Below are positions 30,799-39,969 of a stretch of 40,912 nt of DNA, piece after piece. Under the pieces are notes generated by a model, which worked only from the letters and a program-made list of their open reading frames with translations, had not been told where the DNA came from and searched no databases. Every line of letters begins with the position of its first letter. Position 1 is the stretch's first letter. The translations under genes were made by a program, and so were the position numbers. Location of the stretch: assembly GCF_000949295.1 (NCBI RefSeq), contig NZ_JXYS01000074.1, positions 14 to 40,925 on the forward strand. Reading direction: 5' to 3'. The DNA is from Acidithrix ferrooxidans. Lineage in GTDB: Bacteria; Actinomycetota; Acidimicrobiia; Acidimicrobiales; Acidimicrobiaceae.

Positions 30799-33700
30799 TT
30801 GGCGGCTAGAACAGATATTAGATCGGTATTGGTGATCGGCTCTGGTCCAATTGTCATTGGACAAGCATGCGAATTTGACTACTCCGGCACACAAGCCTGT
30901 CGAGTCCTCTCTAAAGAGGGTTATCGAGTAATCTTGGCGAATTCAAATCCAGCTACGATTATGACCGATCCCGACTTTGCAGATGCCACCTATATCGAAC
31001 CACTAACTTTGGCCGTGTTAGAGATGATCATTGCCAAGGAGCGACCGGACGCCTTGCTCCCGACCCTTGGCGGACAGACCGCTTTGAATCTAGCAATGGA
31101 GTTGAATGCTGCTGGGGTGTTGGAGCGCTACGGAGTTGAGATGATTGGTGCAAATGCCCTTGCTATCAATACAGCTGAGAATAGAGAGCTCTTCAAGAAT
31201 GCAATGGACGAGCTTGAACTTAGGGTTCCTCGCTCTGGCTTTGCTCATGACATGGAAAAGGCTATAAGCGTCGCCGAGGAGATTGGCTTTCCAGTTGTGG
31301 TTCGACCAAGTTTTATCCTAGGTGGTGCTGGTACTGGTATTGCCTTAGATTCTGAGGAGTTCCTAGAGATTGCTTCTTTTGGCCTGAGCGCTTCACCGAT
31401 ATCTGAGATTTTGATCGAAGAGTCCATTGCGGGATGGAAAGAGTTCGAGCTTGAGGTGATGCGCGATCGAGCAGATAACGCAGTCATTGTCTGTTCTATT
31501 GAGAACTTTGACCCAATGGGCGTGCATACAGGAGACTCCATAACGGTTGCCCCTGCCCAGACGCTAAGTGACGTCGAATATCAGATGATGAGAGACGCTG
31601 CATTTAGAATTATCCGCCGTATTGGAGTGGAGACCGGCGGATCGAATATCCAATTTGCCATCGATCCCACTAACGGTGAGATGGTTGTGATTGAGATGAA
31701 CCCAAGGGTTTCGCGGTCATCAGCTTTGGCCTCTAAAGCCACAGGTTTTCCCATAGCCAAGATAGCAACTCTGTTGGCGATAGGCTATCGCCTCGATGAG
31801 ATAGAAAACGACATAACAAAAGTTACACCCGCCTCTTTTGAGCCGAGCATCGACTACGTGGTGGTAAAGGTACCTAGATGGGCCTTTGAGAAGTTCCCCG
31901 GTGTCTCTAGCCGACTTGGAACCAGGATGCAAAGTGTCGGCGAGGCGATGGCGATCGGTCGAACTTTTACTGAGGCGCTCCAAAAGGCGATGCGCTCGAT
32001 CGAACTTGGTCGTTATGGCCTTGGGGGAGATCCGCTGGATAAGCCACTTGATCTACTAGGCCTCGATGAGGTCTTGAACCTGGCTACAAAGGCAACTCCT
32101 AGTCGAATCTTTGAGGTAGAATCAGCATTGCGCAAGGGGGCATCGATTGAGCTCGTCTACGAAAAGACAAAGATTGACCCTTGGTTTCTATTTCAGATTC
32201 GAAAGATCGTCGACGAGAAGAGGTTTTGGAGCGATCTAGCAGTTGACGACGAAGGCGACTCTATTGATTCGTTGAAAGATCAAATAACACGTAAGGATCT
32301 ACTTCGCGCGAAGCGAAATGGCTTTTCTGATGCTCAATTGGGCTATTTGACCAATACATCTGAGACATTGTTTCGTGAGCTTAGATCGAAGTTCGCCTTA
32401 GTGCCTGGATATAAGACAGTTGACACCTGTGCAGCAGAATTTGAGGCGACAACCCCATATCACTACTCCAGCTATGACGGAGAGTCCGAGGTCACTCTTG
32501 GGGATCGCAAGAAGGTAATAATTTTGGGGTCGGGGCCAAACCGAATTGGCCAAGGCATTGAATTTGACTACTGCTGCGTGCATGCTAGTTATGCGCTATC
32601 TGAAGCAGGCTATGAGACGATAATGCTCAATTGCAATCCAGAGACTGTTAGCACTGATTACGATACCTCAGATAAGCTCTATCTCGAGCCGCTCTTTCCT
32701 GAAGATCTAAATTCGGTAATTGAAGCCGAATCAAGCGGTCTTGGTGGCGGTAATCTCGCTGGGATTATCGTTAGCTTGGGAGGTCAAACACCCCTTCGGT
32801 TAGCTCAAGGAATTGATCCAAGCCTGATTTTAGGCACATCAGCTGACGCCATCGATATCGCCGAAGATCGAAAGCGATGGTCGGCAATGTGTGAGTCACT
32901 TTCGATTCCACAGCCCCCAGGTGGTACTGCAACGACCTTTGAAGAGGCTTCAAAGGTCGTTGCAGAGATTGGCTTTCCTGTTTTGGTGCGTCCGTCTTAT
33001 GTCCTTGGTGGCAGAGCCATGGAGATTGTCTACGATCTTGAAGAATTTGAGGCTGCATTTTCGCGCCTTAGTGCGCTGTCGGCCGAAGGTGGCGAAGCGT
33101 CGATGCGCCCGGTTTTGATCGACTCGTTTTTAGAGGATGCAATTGAGATCGACGTCGATGCCATCAGGGATCAAGATGGTGGCTTTTTACTAGGGGGCAT
33201 CATGGAGCACGTTGAGGAGGCCGGGATCCACTCAGGCGATTCAGCCTGTGTGATTCCACCGATAACGCTTCCCCCGCAGATCCAGCAAGAGATCGTCCAA
33301 ACGACAGCCAAGATAGCAGATGCACTTTTGGTGGTGGGGTTGATAAATGTACAATTTGCCCTCAAAGCCGGTTCGCTCTATGTCATTGAGGCTAACCCTC
33401 GAGCTTCGCGTACCGTACCCTTTGTCTCTAAGGCAACGGGCGTACCACTTGTCAAGATCGCAAGTTTGGTGATGGTCGGACGTAGCCTAAAAGAGCTTGC
33501 CTCAGAGGGGATCCTTCCTGTAGCGGTGGATCGAGACTACTATGCGGTAAAAGAGGCTGTAATGCCATTTTCACGCTTTCCTTCAGCTGATACTTTGCTT
33601 GGGCCAGAGATGCGCTCCACCGGTGAGGTAATGGGTATCGACTCCACCTTTGCCCTGGCATTTGCTAAATCTCAATTGGCAGCCGGAACCTCCCTTCCCT

Positions 33701-34131
33701 CTAGCGGAAAGGTCTTTTTATCCCTCGCCGATCGAGACAAAGCATCGGGGGTTGAGTTGGCCCGTCGTCTGCGCGCTCTAGGATTTTCAATAGCTGCTAC
33801 CAGTGGGACTGCAAAGCTGCTATTGAGTTTTGATATTTCGGTTGATGACGTGGTTGGTAAGATTGGCGAAGCTCAAGACGACGAGTTAGACGCAGTGAGC
33901 CTTATCTCATCGGGTGAAGTTGGTCTTGTGATAAATACACCACGAGGACGAGGACCAAGAAGTGACGGATATCATATTCGAAGTTCCGCCAATCGTTACA
34001 AGGTGGCCTGCGTAACTACCATGTCTGCTGCGCTAGCTGGCGTTTCGGCGATCGAGGCACTAAAAGACAACAAAATGACCATTACCTCGATTCAAGAGTT
34101 CCACCGTTCGATCTCCAAGGGTTCGAGATAG
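30799..34131 (+). CDS. carB: Carbamoyl-phosphate synthase large subunit
   Basis: Makes carbamoyl phosphate from bicarbonate, ammonia and two ATP, feeding pyrimidine and arginine synthesis. 1110 residues from TTG 30799. The two homologous ATP-grasp halves are evident: [22 protein letters not shown] and [21 protein letters not shown] begin each half; [14 protein letters not shown] and [14 protein letters not shown] are the paired ATP-binding loops; [23 protein letters not shown] and [23 protein letters not shown] the metal-binding segments. The C-terminal methylglyoxal-synthase-like domain (from about residue 960) is the allosteric site. Length is typical. Last gene of the tight pyrR-pyrB-pyrC-carA-carB run. 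Confidence 0.98.
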   Translation: MAARTDIRSVLVIGSGPIVIGQACEFDYSGTQACRVLSKEGYRVILANSNPATIMTDPDFADATYIEPLTLAVLEMIIAKERPDALLPTLGGQTALNLAMELNAAGVLERYGVEMIGANALAINTAENRELFKNAMDELELRVPRSGFAHDMEKAISVAEEIGFPVVVRPSFILGGAGTGIALDSEEFLEIASFGLSASPISEILIEESIAGWKEFELEVMRDRADNAVIVCSIENFDPMGVHTGDSITVAPAQTLSDVEYQMMRDAAFRIIRRIGVETGGSNIQFAIDPTNGEMVVIEMNPRVSRSSALASKATGFPIAKIATLLAIGYRLDEIENDITKVTPASFEPSIDYVVVKVPRWAFEKFPGVSSRLGTRMQSVGEAMAIGRTFTEALQKAMRSIELGRYGLGGDPLDKPLDLLGLDEVLNLATKATPSRIFEVESALRKGASIELVYEKTKIDPWFLFQIRKIVDEKRFWSDLAVDDEGDSIDSLKDQITRKDLLRAKRNGFSDAQLGYLTNTSETLFRELRSKFALVPGYKTVDTCAAEFEATTPYHYSSYDGESEVTLGDRKKVIILGSGPNRIGQGIEFDYCCVHASYALSEAGYETIMLNCNPETVSTDYDTSDKLYLEPLFPEDLNSVIEAESSGLGGGNLAGIIVSLGGQTPLRLAQGIDPSLILGTSADAIDIAEDRKRWSAMCESLSIPQPPGGTATTFEEASKVVAEIGFPVLVRPSYVLGGRAMEIVYDLEEFEAAFSRLSALSAEGGEASMRPVLIDSFLEDAIEIDVDAIRDQDGGFLLGGIMEHVEEAGIHSGDSACVIPPITLPPQIQQEIVQTTAKIADALLVVGLINVQFALKAGSLYVIEANPRASRTVPFVSKATGVPLVKIASLVMVGRSLKELASEGILPVAVDRDYYAVKEAVMPFSRFPSADTLLGPEMRSTGEVMGIDSTFALAFAKSQLAAGTSLPSSGKVFLSLADRDKASGVELARRLRALGFSIAATSGTAKLLLSFDISVDDVVGKIGEAQDDELDAVSLISSGEVGLVINTPRGRGPRSDGYHIRSSANRYKVACVTTMSAALAGVSAIEALKDNKMTITSIQEFHRSISKGSR

Positions 34132-34144
34132 CGCTACAGTACAA

Positions 34145-34219
34145 GTTGATACCATGTTGTTGATACAGCGCCGTTGATACAGTGAAATGGCAGGGCGCAA
34201 CGAAACGGCAGGGCACAAC
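34145..34219. repeat. Two short tandem repeats after carB
   Basis: GTTGATAC begins at 34145, 34159 and 34173 (period 14). Then GGCAGGGC(G/A)CAAC occurs at 34189 and 34207 (period 18). Both lie in the 230-bp gap between carB and pyrD, which otherwise shows no gene or clear terminator. Confidence 0.8.
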
Positions 34220-34290
34220 CGAAGTATTCTTTAGTTTGGGTAGTAACGTCACTGGATCTAGAAAATAGTATTGGAGCGGTTGTACTTTAT

Positions 34291-34317
34291 TAGGCGATAT
34301 TAGGCGATATTAGGCAA
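34291..34317. repeat. 10-bp tandem repeat before pyrD
   Basis: TAGGCGATAT at 34291-34300 and 34301-34310, with a partial third copy TAGGCAAT. Confidence 0.85.
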
Positions 34318-34361
34318 TGGAGCCGAATTGAATTGGATGGCTAAATCGGGAGGTCGAGCAA

Positions 34362-35303
34362 TTGGTTGATATGACAAGTGTGATTTGCCAAGGGCTGACC
34401 TTGAAGACGCCAGTTATGAATGCATCAGGCGTTGGGGGTTTTTCAAATGAGTTGCACGGATACGTCAATATGGCCGAGATGGGTGCATTTGTCACTAAAT
34501 CGCTAGCCCCTTTTGAAACCAAAGGCAATCCAGCTCCTAGGGTTGTTGGTGCAAATGCGGCCATGTTGAATTCGGTTGGCCTTACGGGGCCAGGAATTGA
34601 ATTTTGGCGAGAGAACCTACTTGCTAAGTTGGTGAAGATAAATGTTCCCACGATCGTGAGCATTTGGGGAAGAACCATCGATGATTACGCTCGAGCTGCA
34701 GCTCTTCTACAAGGGGTAGATCCAATAGTGGTTGGCGTTGAGGTAAATGTATCTTGTCCAAATATTGAGGATAAGAACAAGATGTTTGCCCATTCGGTTA
34801 CCAGTGTAGGCGAGATTCTTGATGCCACAAAGGAATTGTCACTGCCTAGACTTATTAAACTTTCTCCAAGCACACACCTTCTGGGGGAGATCCTTGAAGT
34901 AGTTGATGCCTCAAGCGCATCTGGGGTGGTCCTCACAAATACAGCTCTAGGTCTCTCTCTTGACATGGGTAACCTTCTGCCATCTCTTGGGGCGCGCGGT
35001 GGAGGACTCTCGGGTCCAGCGTTGCATCAGATTGCATTGAGAGCGATCTACGACTCCTATAGGGCACTTCCGAATCTTCCGATCGTCGGTGTGGGCGGAG
35101 TCTCGAATGCCCGAGGGGCTATTGAGATGTTGGCAGCTGGGGCTCGAGTAATCCAAATTGGAACGGCATCCTTTGTCGAGCCTCGAGTAATCTCGAAGGT
35201 GATTCAGGATCTTCCAAAAGAGATCGAGAAGTTGGGGTTTTCAGCTGTTTCGGACCTCGTAGGTGCCGCTCATCGTGGTGGAGCTGCCGCTACACGAGAT
35301 TGA
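34362..35303 (+). CDS. pyrD: Dihydroorotate dehydrogenase, class 1B type
   Basis: Flavin enzyme that oxidises dihydroorotate to orotate in the cytoplasm. 313 residues: TPVMNASGVGG near the N-terminus, the catalytic cysteine Cys132 in EVNVSCPNIED (class 1 enzymes use Cys, class 2 Ser), GVVLTNTALGL, GGGLSGPALHQIALRAIYD, and the FMN phosphate loop VGVGGVSNARGAIEMLAAGA. A class 1B enzyme normally needs the iron-sulfur subunit PyrK; no pyrK is in this window. Start TTG 34362 is favoured by GGGAGG 8 nt upstream (34348-34353); in-frame ATG 34371 is the alternative. Confidence 0.93.
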   Translation: MVDMTSVICQGLTLKTPVMNASGVGGFSNELHGYVNMAEMGAFVTKSLAPFETKGNPAPRVVGANAAMLNSVGLTGPGIEFWRENLLAKLVKINVPTIVSIWGRTIDDYARAAALLQGVDPIVVGVEVNVSCPNIEDKNKMFAHSVTSVGEILDATKELSLPRLIKLSPSTHLLGEILEVVDASSASGVVLTNTALGLSLDMGNLLPSLGARGGGLSGPALHQIALRAIYDSYRALPNLPIVGVGGVSNARGAIEMLAAGARVIQIGTASFVEPRVISKVIQDLPKEIEKLGFSAVSDLVGAAHRGGAAATRD

Positions 35304-35410
35304 TCGTTTTCTGTGGTTTTCCATACTTTGGCTTCTTCAATTGGTCGAGCATGGCAACTGAAGCCAGGCGGTAGATAACGATAGATTGGTCGATTCCCAC
35401 ATAGTTGACT

Positions 35411-35452
35411 CCACAGAGCCGGCTGTACCACAGAGCCGCGTGTATCACAGAG
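35411..35452. repeat. 17-nt-period repeat, three copies of CACAGAG
   Basis: CACAGAG begins at 35412, 35429 and 35446; the first two copies share CCACAGAGCCG. Confidence 0.75.
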
Positions 35453-35757
35453 AATCGCCTTGGGCTAAGTGGGCCAATACTTATAAGATTCCTTTGGCCA
35501 TCAAGAACAATTCCATGTGTGCCTATATCTTTGCCACCATGTTGGCTACTAGGGGTAACTCGGGGAGGACGCTTGATCGTGGGGGCCTCTAGTACCTCGT
35601 TGTTTCATTGGCATGATTGGAGAAAGAAGACGCTCTATGAGTTTTCAATTGCAACCTATTTAATGGTAAATACGTTTCCAAAACTGATATATGCATACGA
35701 CTTCTATGCAAGTATTGATTTGGGAAGTTTCGAGTTAAATTGACTTGATTTTTTTAG

Positions 35758-35786
35758 TTTTGACCTGTGAAATTTTGACCTGTGAA
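35758..35786. repeat. 14-bp tandem duplication, period 15
   Basis: TTTTGACCTGTGAA at 35758-35771 and 35773-35786, about 70 bp upstream of pyrF. Confidence 0.85.
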
Positions 35787-35856
35787 GTCGCGTAATAAAA
35801 AAGGCAGGCTTGACTAGCCCTTGTGGTCCTTTGATACCAAGAAGAAAGATTGTGAG

Positions 35857-36540
35857 ATGTCAGACTCTAGGCTCGCATTGGCGATAGATACCGATGATGT
35901 GGTTGAAGCTCTTCGCTGGGCGAAGGAGTATTCCTATGCATTTGGATATGCAAAGGTTGGTTTGGAGCTGTTTGTGTCGGAAGGACCAAGTGTAATCTAC
36001 TCCTTGAGGGAGCTCGGATATAGAATTTTCTTGGATTTGAAGCTTCATGACATTCCTAATACCGTCTTCAAAGCAGCCAAGGTCATAGGTAGCTTTGGTG
36101 TGGAACTCCTGACTGTTCACTCTCTGGGAGGCCTTGATATGCTAAAGGCTGCCGTTGAGGGCGTGGTGACTGGGGCGGTTCTAGCTGGAGTCGCAGAGCC
36201 TCCGGCGATCATAGGGGTGACCTATCTGACCAGTGATTCATCCATCGACCCCGCGGGTTTCGCCGAGCGATTGACTCTAATTAAAGACAGCGGCGCCCGT
36301 GGATTTGTCTCTTCTGGCCACGAGGTCGCTAGAGCTAAGGAGCTTGAGCCAGATCTTTTTGCGGTCGTTCCCGGAATACGTTTTAGAGACGATGCTAGAG
36401 ATGATCAATCTAGAGTCATGACACCCACCCAAGCGCTGACTCAAGGAGCGGACCTTCTTGTTCTGGGTCGAAGCGTGACGCGCTCACAGCGACCTCGCGA
36501 GGCTATTGAGATGCTTCTGGAGTCGATTTCGAAGATTTAA
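35857..36540 (+). CDS. pyrF: Orotidine 5'-phosphate decarboxylase
   Basis: Last step of UMP synthesis. 227 residues from ATG 35857; homology begins at SRLALAIDTDD, and AAGAAGAAAG lies upstream, so the longer in-frame GTG at 35821 is unlikely. The type 1 family signature FLDLKLHDIPNTV contains the catalytic Asp-Lys pair; VKVGLELF appears as AKVGLELF, and the phosphate-binding end reads LLVLGRSVTRSQRPREAIE. The family is the PyrF subfamily common in E. coli-type bacteria rather than the longer mycobacterial type. Separated from pyrD by a long repeat-bearing gap, so probably transcribed from its own promoter. Confidence 0.95.
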   Translation: MSDSRLALAIDTDDVVEALRWAKEYSYAFGYAKVGLELFVSEGPSVIYSLRELGYRIFLDLKLHDIPNTVFKAAKVIGSFGVELLTVHSLGGLDMLKAAVEGVVTGAVLAGVAEPPAIIGVTYLTSDSSIDPAGFAERLTLIKDSGARGFVSSGHEVARAKELEPDLFAVVPGIRFRDDARDDQSRVMTPTQALTQGADLLVLGRSVTRSQRPREAIEMLLESISKI

Positions 36541-36766
36541 TATGGTTATTAGCTGAGCGAATCACCTTGATTTTATCAATTTTACCCGTGGCATCGCTGT
36601 CTCTAAATGGAATTAAAGTCGACTCGTTTTGAGTACGAAGATTTTCTATACATGTAGGTTTTCGGGCTTGTTGACATTTGGGGACGTCTAATAGAGATCT
36701 TAGGATCGCTAGATTTGCCTATCTGTGCCTCTGTAGCCGCAAGTGTGCTATTAGGAAGGTCGCACT

Positions 36767-38191
36767 ATGAAGCGCAAAGAAAAGATGCTTTCTGACGCCA
36801 ATATGATCCAGTGCGGGGATCTGTGGGGCGGTGGCTGTCATGAAGTGCTTTTAGATGCGGATCGATTTAGATGCAAGATAGATTCACATACATCGAGTCG
36901 CCATGCAATAGTAATTCGAGATGCACTCCGTGTTGGCTTTGAGCCCGATGAATTGGTGGTACTTCAGCGGATCGAAAGCGACGATGACCTCTCGACGGAG
37001 TTGTGTGACTTTTTGTCAACCTCGCTGGAGGGACGGTTTTTATTGGCGCGCCATAGATGCTGCCCGCCCGAGGTGATGAGAAAGATCGTCGATTTCAAAG
37101 AGCTTAAAGTTCTTCGTGCTGCTTCGACAAATCTATGCGCTCCGGCGGATGTGTTGGTGACCTTGAGTTCCCATAGCGACTATGGGGTTCGTGCTAATGT
37201 GGCAGAAAACACCTCTTGTCCAAGGGATGCTCATGCTAGCTTGGCGGGCGATCGTTCGGTTACTGTGAGGGCGGCCGTTGCGTCAAACACGGTGGTGGAT
37301 CCTGCGATCTTGATAAGCCTTATGCACGATGATAGCGACCCCGTGAGATTAGCATTGGTCAAAAATCCAATCTCACCCCCAGCGGTCTTAGAGTCACTGA
37401 TCTCTGGCAAATCACATGAGATTAGAATCAGAGCGGCTACGCACCCTAACTTGCATCGATCCTTGGCGCTCAAACTATCTCGGGATGTAGATTGGCGCGT
37501 GAGGGGAGCCCTCGGAGCATCCATTACCGCTGTAATTGATGGATCGTTAGAGATCTTTCGGGCATTGGCTTGCGATCGAGATGTCCCAGTGAGATCTAAA
37601 GTGGCCGCAAATAGCTGCCTTCCGGAGGATTTGGCACTTGAGCTTTGCCAAGACCCCGACTATAGCGTGAGACATCACTTAGCGGCAAATAGTGCTCTGT
37701 CGGTGGCTACTTATGCAAGGCTCCGCTTTGACGAGCGTGCAAGCGTACGTCGCAACCTTGTCAACAATCCCAGCCGACCGCTCTTTTACAGCGATGAAGA
37801 GGTGGAGAAGTTTATGGACTCCAATCCTGACTTTGCGTGGCTGGTCTTTTGGGGCGACCACCGTTTGACTCCGATCAATGCTCGTCGCGCAGTGGACCTT
37901 TCGATTGGAAAGAGCCTTCCTTATGACGACTTCTTTTTCATTCACGAAGAGAACCGTGTTCTTTTAGGTGAGCTTTTTTTGGCGGGAAAGATCAAATTTG
38001 ACAAGCGAGAGAGCTTGAGCCTTTTGCATTCGATCTGTCAAATCGAAGACCAGATCGAGTTGTCAAAGAATATCTATTCTGTGATTGCTGCCCGTGGGGA
38101 ATTCGATACACTCCATGGTGCCAAGGAAGTCCTTCGTGCATCATACGGCCAGGATCAACTTCGTGATTTTAAGGTTTCCGGACTCCACTGA
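36767..38191 (+). CDS. Leucine-rich-repeat-variant (LRV)/HEAT-like repeat protein
   Basis: 474 residues of unknown role. From about 115 to 345 the protein consists of helical repeats of about 24 residues with the pattern D-x-VR-x-x-(V/L)-A-x-N-(T/P)-x-x-P, for example YGVRANVAENTSCPRD, VTVRAAVASNTVVDPA, DPVRLALVKNPISPPA and YSVRHHLAANSALSVA. This is the LRV pattern first described in a nitrogen-fixation-linked iron-sulfur protein of Azotobacter. The N-terminus carries Cys16, Cys24 and Cys36, plus a Cys98-Cys99 pair shortly before the repeats, which might bind a metal or cluster; spacing differs from what I would need to be sure. The C-terminal 130 residues are unlike known domains. Preceded by a 226-bp gap; AGGAAGG upstream of ATG 36767. 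Confidence 0.75.
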   Translation: MKRKEKMLSDANMIQCGDLWGGGCHEVLLDADRFRCKIDSHTSSRHAIVIRDALRVGFEPDELVVLQRIESDDDLSTELCDFLSTSLEGRFLLARHRCCPPEVMRKIVDFKELKVLRAASTNLCAPADVLVTLSSHSDYGVRANVAENTSCPRDAHASLAGDRSVTVRAAVASNTVVDPAILISLMHDDSDPVRLALVKNPISPPAVLESLISGKSHEIRIRAATHPNLHRSLALKLSRDVDWRVRGALGASITAVIDGSLEIFRALACDRDVPVRSKVAANSCLPEDLALELCQDPDYSVRHHLAANSALSVATYARLRFDERASVRRNLVNNPSRPLFYSDEEVEKFMDSNPDFAWLVFWGDHRLTPINARRAVDLSIGKSLPYDDFFFIHEENRVLLGELFLAGKIKFDKRESLSLLHSICQIEDQIELSKNIYSVIAARGEFDTLHGAKEVLRASYGQDQLRDFKVSGLH

Positions 38192-38297
38192 TTTGGCCGC
38201 AAATCCATTAATAACATTACGTATATGTTGATATTCGATTCATGAAATGACTACATTGATATTAATTACCAACTTTTTTTTGAAATTTTGCCGAAAT

Positions 38298-38312
38298 CGA
38301 CACGAAGTGTCG
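38298..38312. promoter_or_regulatory. 6-bp hairpin upstream of mihF
   Basis: CGACAC-GAA-GTGTCG, ending 22 nt before ATG 38335. Between it and the ATG there is no ribosome-binding sequence. It may be an operator overlapping the promoter or a leader structure. Confidence 0.4.
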
Positions 38313-38334
38313 TAGCCTGCGGTAATTTCACAAT

Positions 38335-38655
38335 ATGCCTTTGCCTCCACAATTAACACCAGAACAAAGAGCCGACGCACTAAAGAAAGCTGCTGAAGCC
38401 CGTAAACAACGAGCTGAAATCAAAGAAAAGCTAAAGCTGGGTACGGTTACCCTCTCTGAGCTTCTTGAAAAGGCTCCCAACGATGAACTTATTGGAAAGA
38501 TGAAAGTCGCATCCGTTCTTGAATCTCTGCCAGGAATTGGCAAGGTTCGCTCTAAGAAGATTATGGATGCTGTCGGAATCACTGAAACGAGACGCCTCCA
38601 GGGTCTAGGGGTCAAGCAGAAGCAAAATCTGCTTGAAGAGGCTTCTAAAGCCTAG
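38335..38655 (+). CDS. mihF: Actinobacterial integration host factor (mIHF/sIHF)
   Basis: Nucleoid-associated protein that bends DNA; unrelated to proteobacterial IHF and restricted to actinobacteria. 106 residues: helical N-terminus (PPQLTPEQRADALKKAAEARKQRAEIKEKLKLGTVTLSELL) and the helix-two-turn-helix domain VASVLESLPGIGKVRSKKIMDAVGITETRRLQGLGVKQKQNLLE, with the GIGKVRSKKIM hairpin contacting DNA. Position between pyrF and gmk is the conserved actinobacterial place. No Shine-Dalgarno sequence is evident, so it might be leaderless. The guanylate kinase starts 5 nt after its stop. Confidence 0.96.
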   Translation: MPLPPQLTPEQRADALKKAAEARKQRAEIKEKLKLGTVTLSELLEKAPNDELIGKMKVASVLESLPGIGKVRSKKIMDAVGITETRRLQGLGVKQKQNLLEEASKA

Positions 38656-38660
38656 CTAGC

Positions 38661-39221
38661 TTGATTTTCGTCCTTTGTGGTCCGGGCGGCGTCGGTAAAG
38701 GTACCGTTGCCGGCCGACTCATTGAATGTGTTGAGAACCTCTCTTTGTCTCGCTCTTGGACGACAAGAACTCGTCGTGAAAATGAATCGGCGAGCGCTTA
38801 CGTCTTTGTGGATGAAGAGAGCTTTCTCTCTAAGGTTGCCGACCACGGCTTTATTGAGTATGCTCGTTTTTTAGACAACTTCTACGGAACACCGCTTCCA
38901 GAGGAACGGTTTTTTGGGTGCGAAAGTCATCTTCTCCTTGAGATAGATGTTCAAGGTGCCAAACAGATTAGAGAGCTGATTGCATCTGCAAAGATTATGG
39001 TCTTAACTCCGCCAAGCGATTCAGAGCTAGAGCGTCGGCTTCGCGTTCGAGGTGACGACCAGGGTCATATTGCTGCTCGTGTTGCCTTGGCAAATAGCGA
39101 AATTGAAAGTGCACTGGCTCTAGGCGGACAGCGCTTTATCAATGATGATCTTGAGGCGGTAGTCGCTGAGATAGCGGGTTTTATTGAAACCTGTATTGGC
39201 GATTGTCACGATCATCCCTAG
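38661..39221 (+). CDS. gmk: Guanylate kinase
   Basis: Phosphorylates GMP to GDP with ATP. 186 residues: P-loop GPGGVGKGT (residues 7-15), the GMP-binding SRSWTTRTRRENES and EYARFLDNFYGTP (aligning with family SRSATTRPPRPGE and EFANVHGNYYGT), LLEIDVQGAKQI, and the lid RRLRVRGDDQGHIAARVALANSEI. A somewhat short version lacking a long N-terminal extension. Start TTG 38661 immediately before the P-loop strand, 5 nt after mihF; translation is probably coupled since no separate ribosome site is visible. Confidence 0.95.
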   Translation: MIFVLCGPGGVGKGTVAGRLIECVENLSLSRSWTTRTRRENESASAYVFVDEESFLSKVADHGFIEYARFLDNFYGTPLPEERFFGCESHLLLEIDVQGAKQIRELIASAKIMVLTPPSDSELERRLRVRGDDQGHIAARVALANSEIESALALGGQRFINDDLEAVVAEIAGFIETCIGDCHDHP

Positions 39222-39259
39222 ATTGCCAAGATTATCCCTAGTGGCTCTTTGTCATTCAT

Positions 39260-39357
39260 GACTTGACTTGATGACTTGATGACTTGACTTGATGACTTGA
39301 CTTGATGACTTGACTTGCTGACTTGACTTGATGACTTGACTTGCTGACTTGACTTGA
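39260..39357. repeat. Minisatellite of 13-bp units (GACTTGACTTGAT)
   Basis: About seven units of GACTTGACTTG(A/C)T, one shortened to 8 bp, in the 281-bp gap between gmk and rpoZ. The 5-bp subrepeat GACTT and its alternation produce the pattern. No spacers of unique sequence, so it is not a CRISPR array. Confidence 0.95.
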
Positions 39358-39502
39358 ATTGGGAGATTAGCTATCAACACCGAGGTGGTCATGGCCATCA
39401 AGGTAGAGTAGCTCGGATTCCTTAGTCTTTGCGATAGTCGTAACTTCAGTGAACTGGACTAGACTGAAAAGCCGTATTTAATGTTTTTTTTAAGGATTCG
39501 CA

Positions 39503-39868
39503 TTGGCTAAGTCTGCATTCGATGGTTCGCTTATGAGTCCCCCAATTGAGGACCTTTTGGATAAGGTTGATTCCAAGTTCTCCCTAGTGACACTCGCTGC
39601 GCGTCGGGCCCGACAGATCAATGCCTATCACGCTCACCTTGGTGGAAATATGGGAGCTATAGTCCCACCCCAATTTGACGACGTTACACGAAAGCCCCTG
39701 TCAGCATCGTTTGATGAAATTGCTTCTGGCTTTGTGGTTCCGATTCGTGAGGCGATTGCAGCTGTTGTAATACCAGAGTCAGAGGACGCTGAGGAGTTCG
39801 ATGCAATGGATCTTGGCGATGAGATCTTTATTGCCTCTGAGATCGATGGTAACGGCGAACTGGACTGA
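39503..39868 (+). CDS. rpoZ: DNA-directed RNA polymerase omega subunit
   Basis: 121 residues; omega helps fold the beta' subunit. The core pattern MSPPIEDLLDKVDSKFSLVTLAARRARQINAYH matches the family, including the ARRARQI helix; EIASGFVVPIREAI follows at the usual distance, and an acidic tail (PESEDAEEFDAMDLGDE) extends it beyond the typical 90 residues. TTG 39503 has AAGGA upstream. Position after gmk is the conserved actinobacterial order. Two terminators follow. Confidence 0.92.
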   Translation: MAKSAFDGSLMSPPIEDLLDKVDSKFSLVTLAARRARQINAYHAHLGGNMGAIVPPQFDDVTRKPLSASFDEIASGFVVPIREAIAAVVIPESEDAEEFDAMDLGDEIFIASEIDGNGELD

Positions 39869-39910
39869 GGTCTTTTGCTCTTGGGTAATCCCTTCTCGTA
39901 ACGACTTAGA

Positions 39911-39950
39911 AAAAACTACTGAGTGAATCTCTTCCTATCGTAGTTTTTCT
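39911..39950 (+). terminator. Stem-loop with T tail after rpoZ
   Basis: AAAAACTAC (39911-39919) pairs with GTAGTTTTT (39940-39948), a 20-nt loop. T-rich tail. First of two in tandem. Confidence 0.6.
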
Positions 39951-39969
39951 TTCCCTCGCATCAGTTTTG

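Larger units (their letters stand above)
35304..35856. other. 553-bp non-coding region between pyrD and pyrF
   Basis: Frames of 68 and 112 codons exist here but share no family features and lie over repeats, so I do not call a gene. Contents: a 17-nt-period repeat (35412-35452), an AT-rich stretch (35640-35760) likely to hold the pyrF promoter, and a 15-nt-period duplication (35758-35786). Confidence 0.5.

Noticed and set aside
35386-35743. Frames of 68 and 112 codons between pyrD and pyrF
   Set aside because: They overlap each other in different frames, run over tandem repeats and show no family features.
35821-35856. Longer PyrF starting at GTG 35821
   Set aside because: The 12 added residues lie before the family N-terminus and the purine-rich ribosome site is just ahead of ATG 35857.
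39260-39357. CRISPR-like array
   Set aside because: The 13-bp units abut each other with no unique spacers, and no cas gene is near; it is a simple minisatellite.
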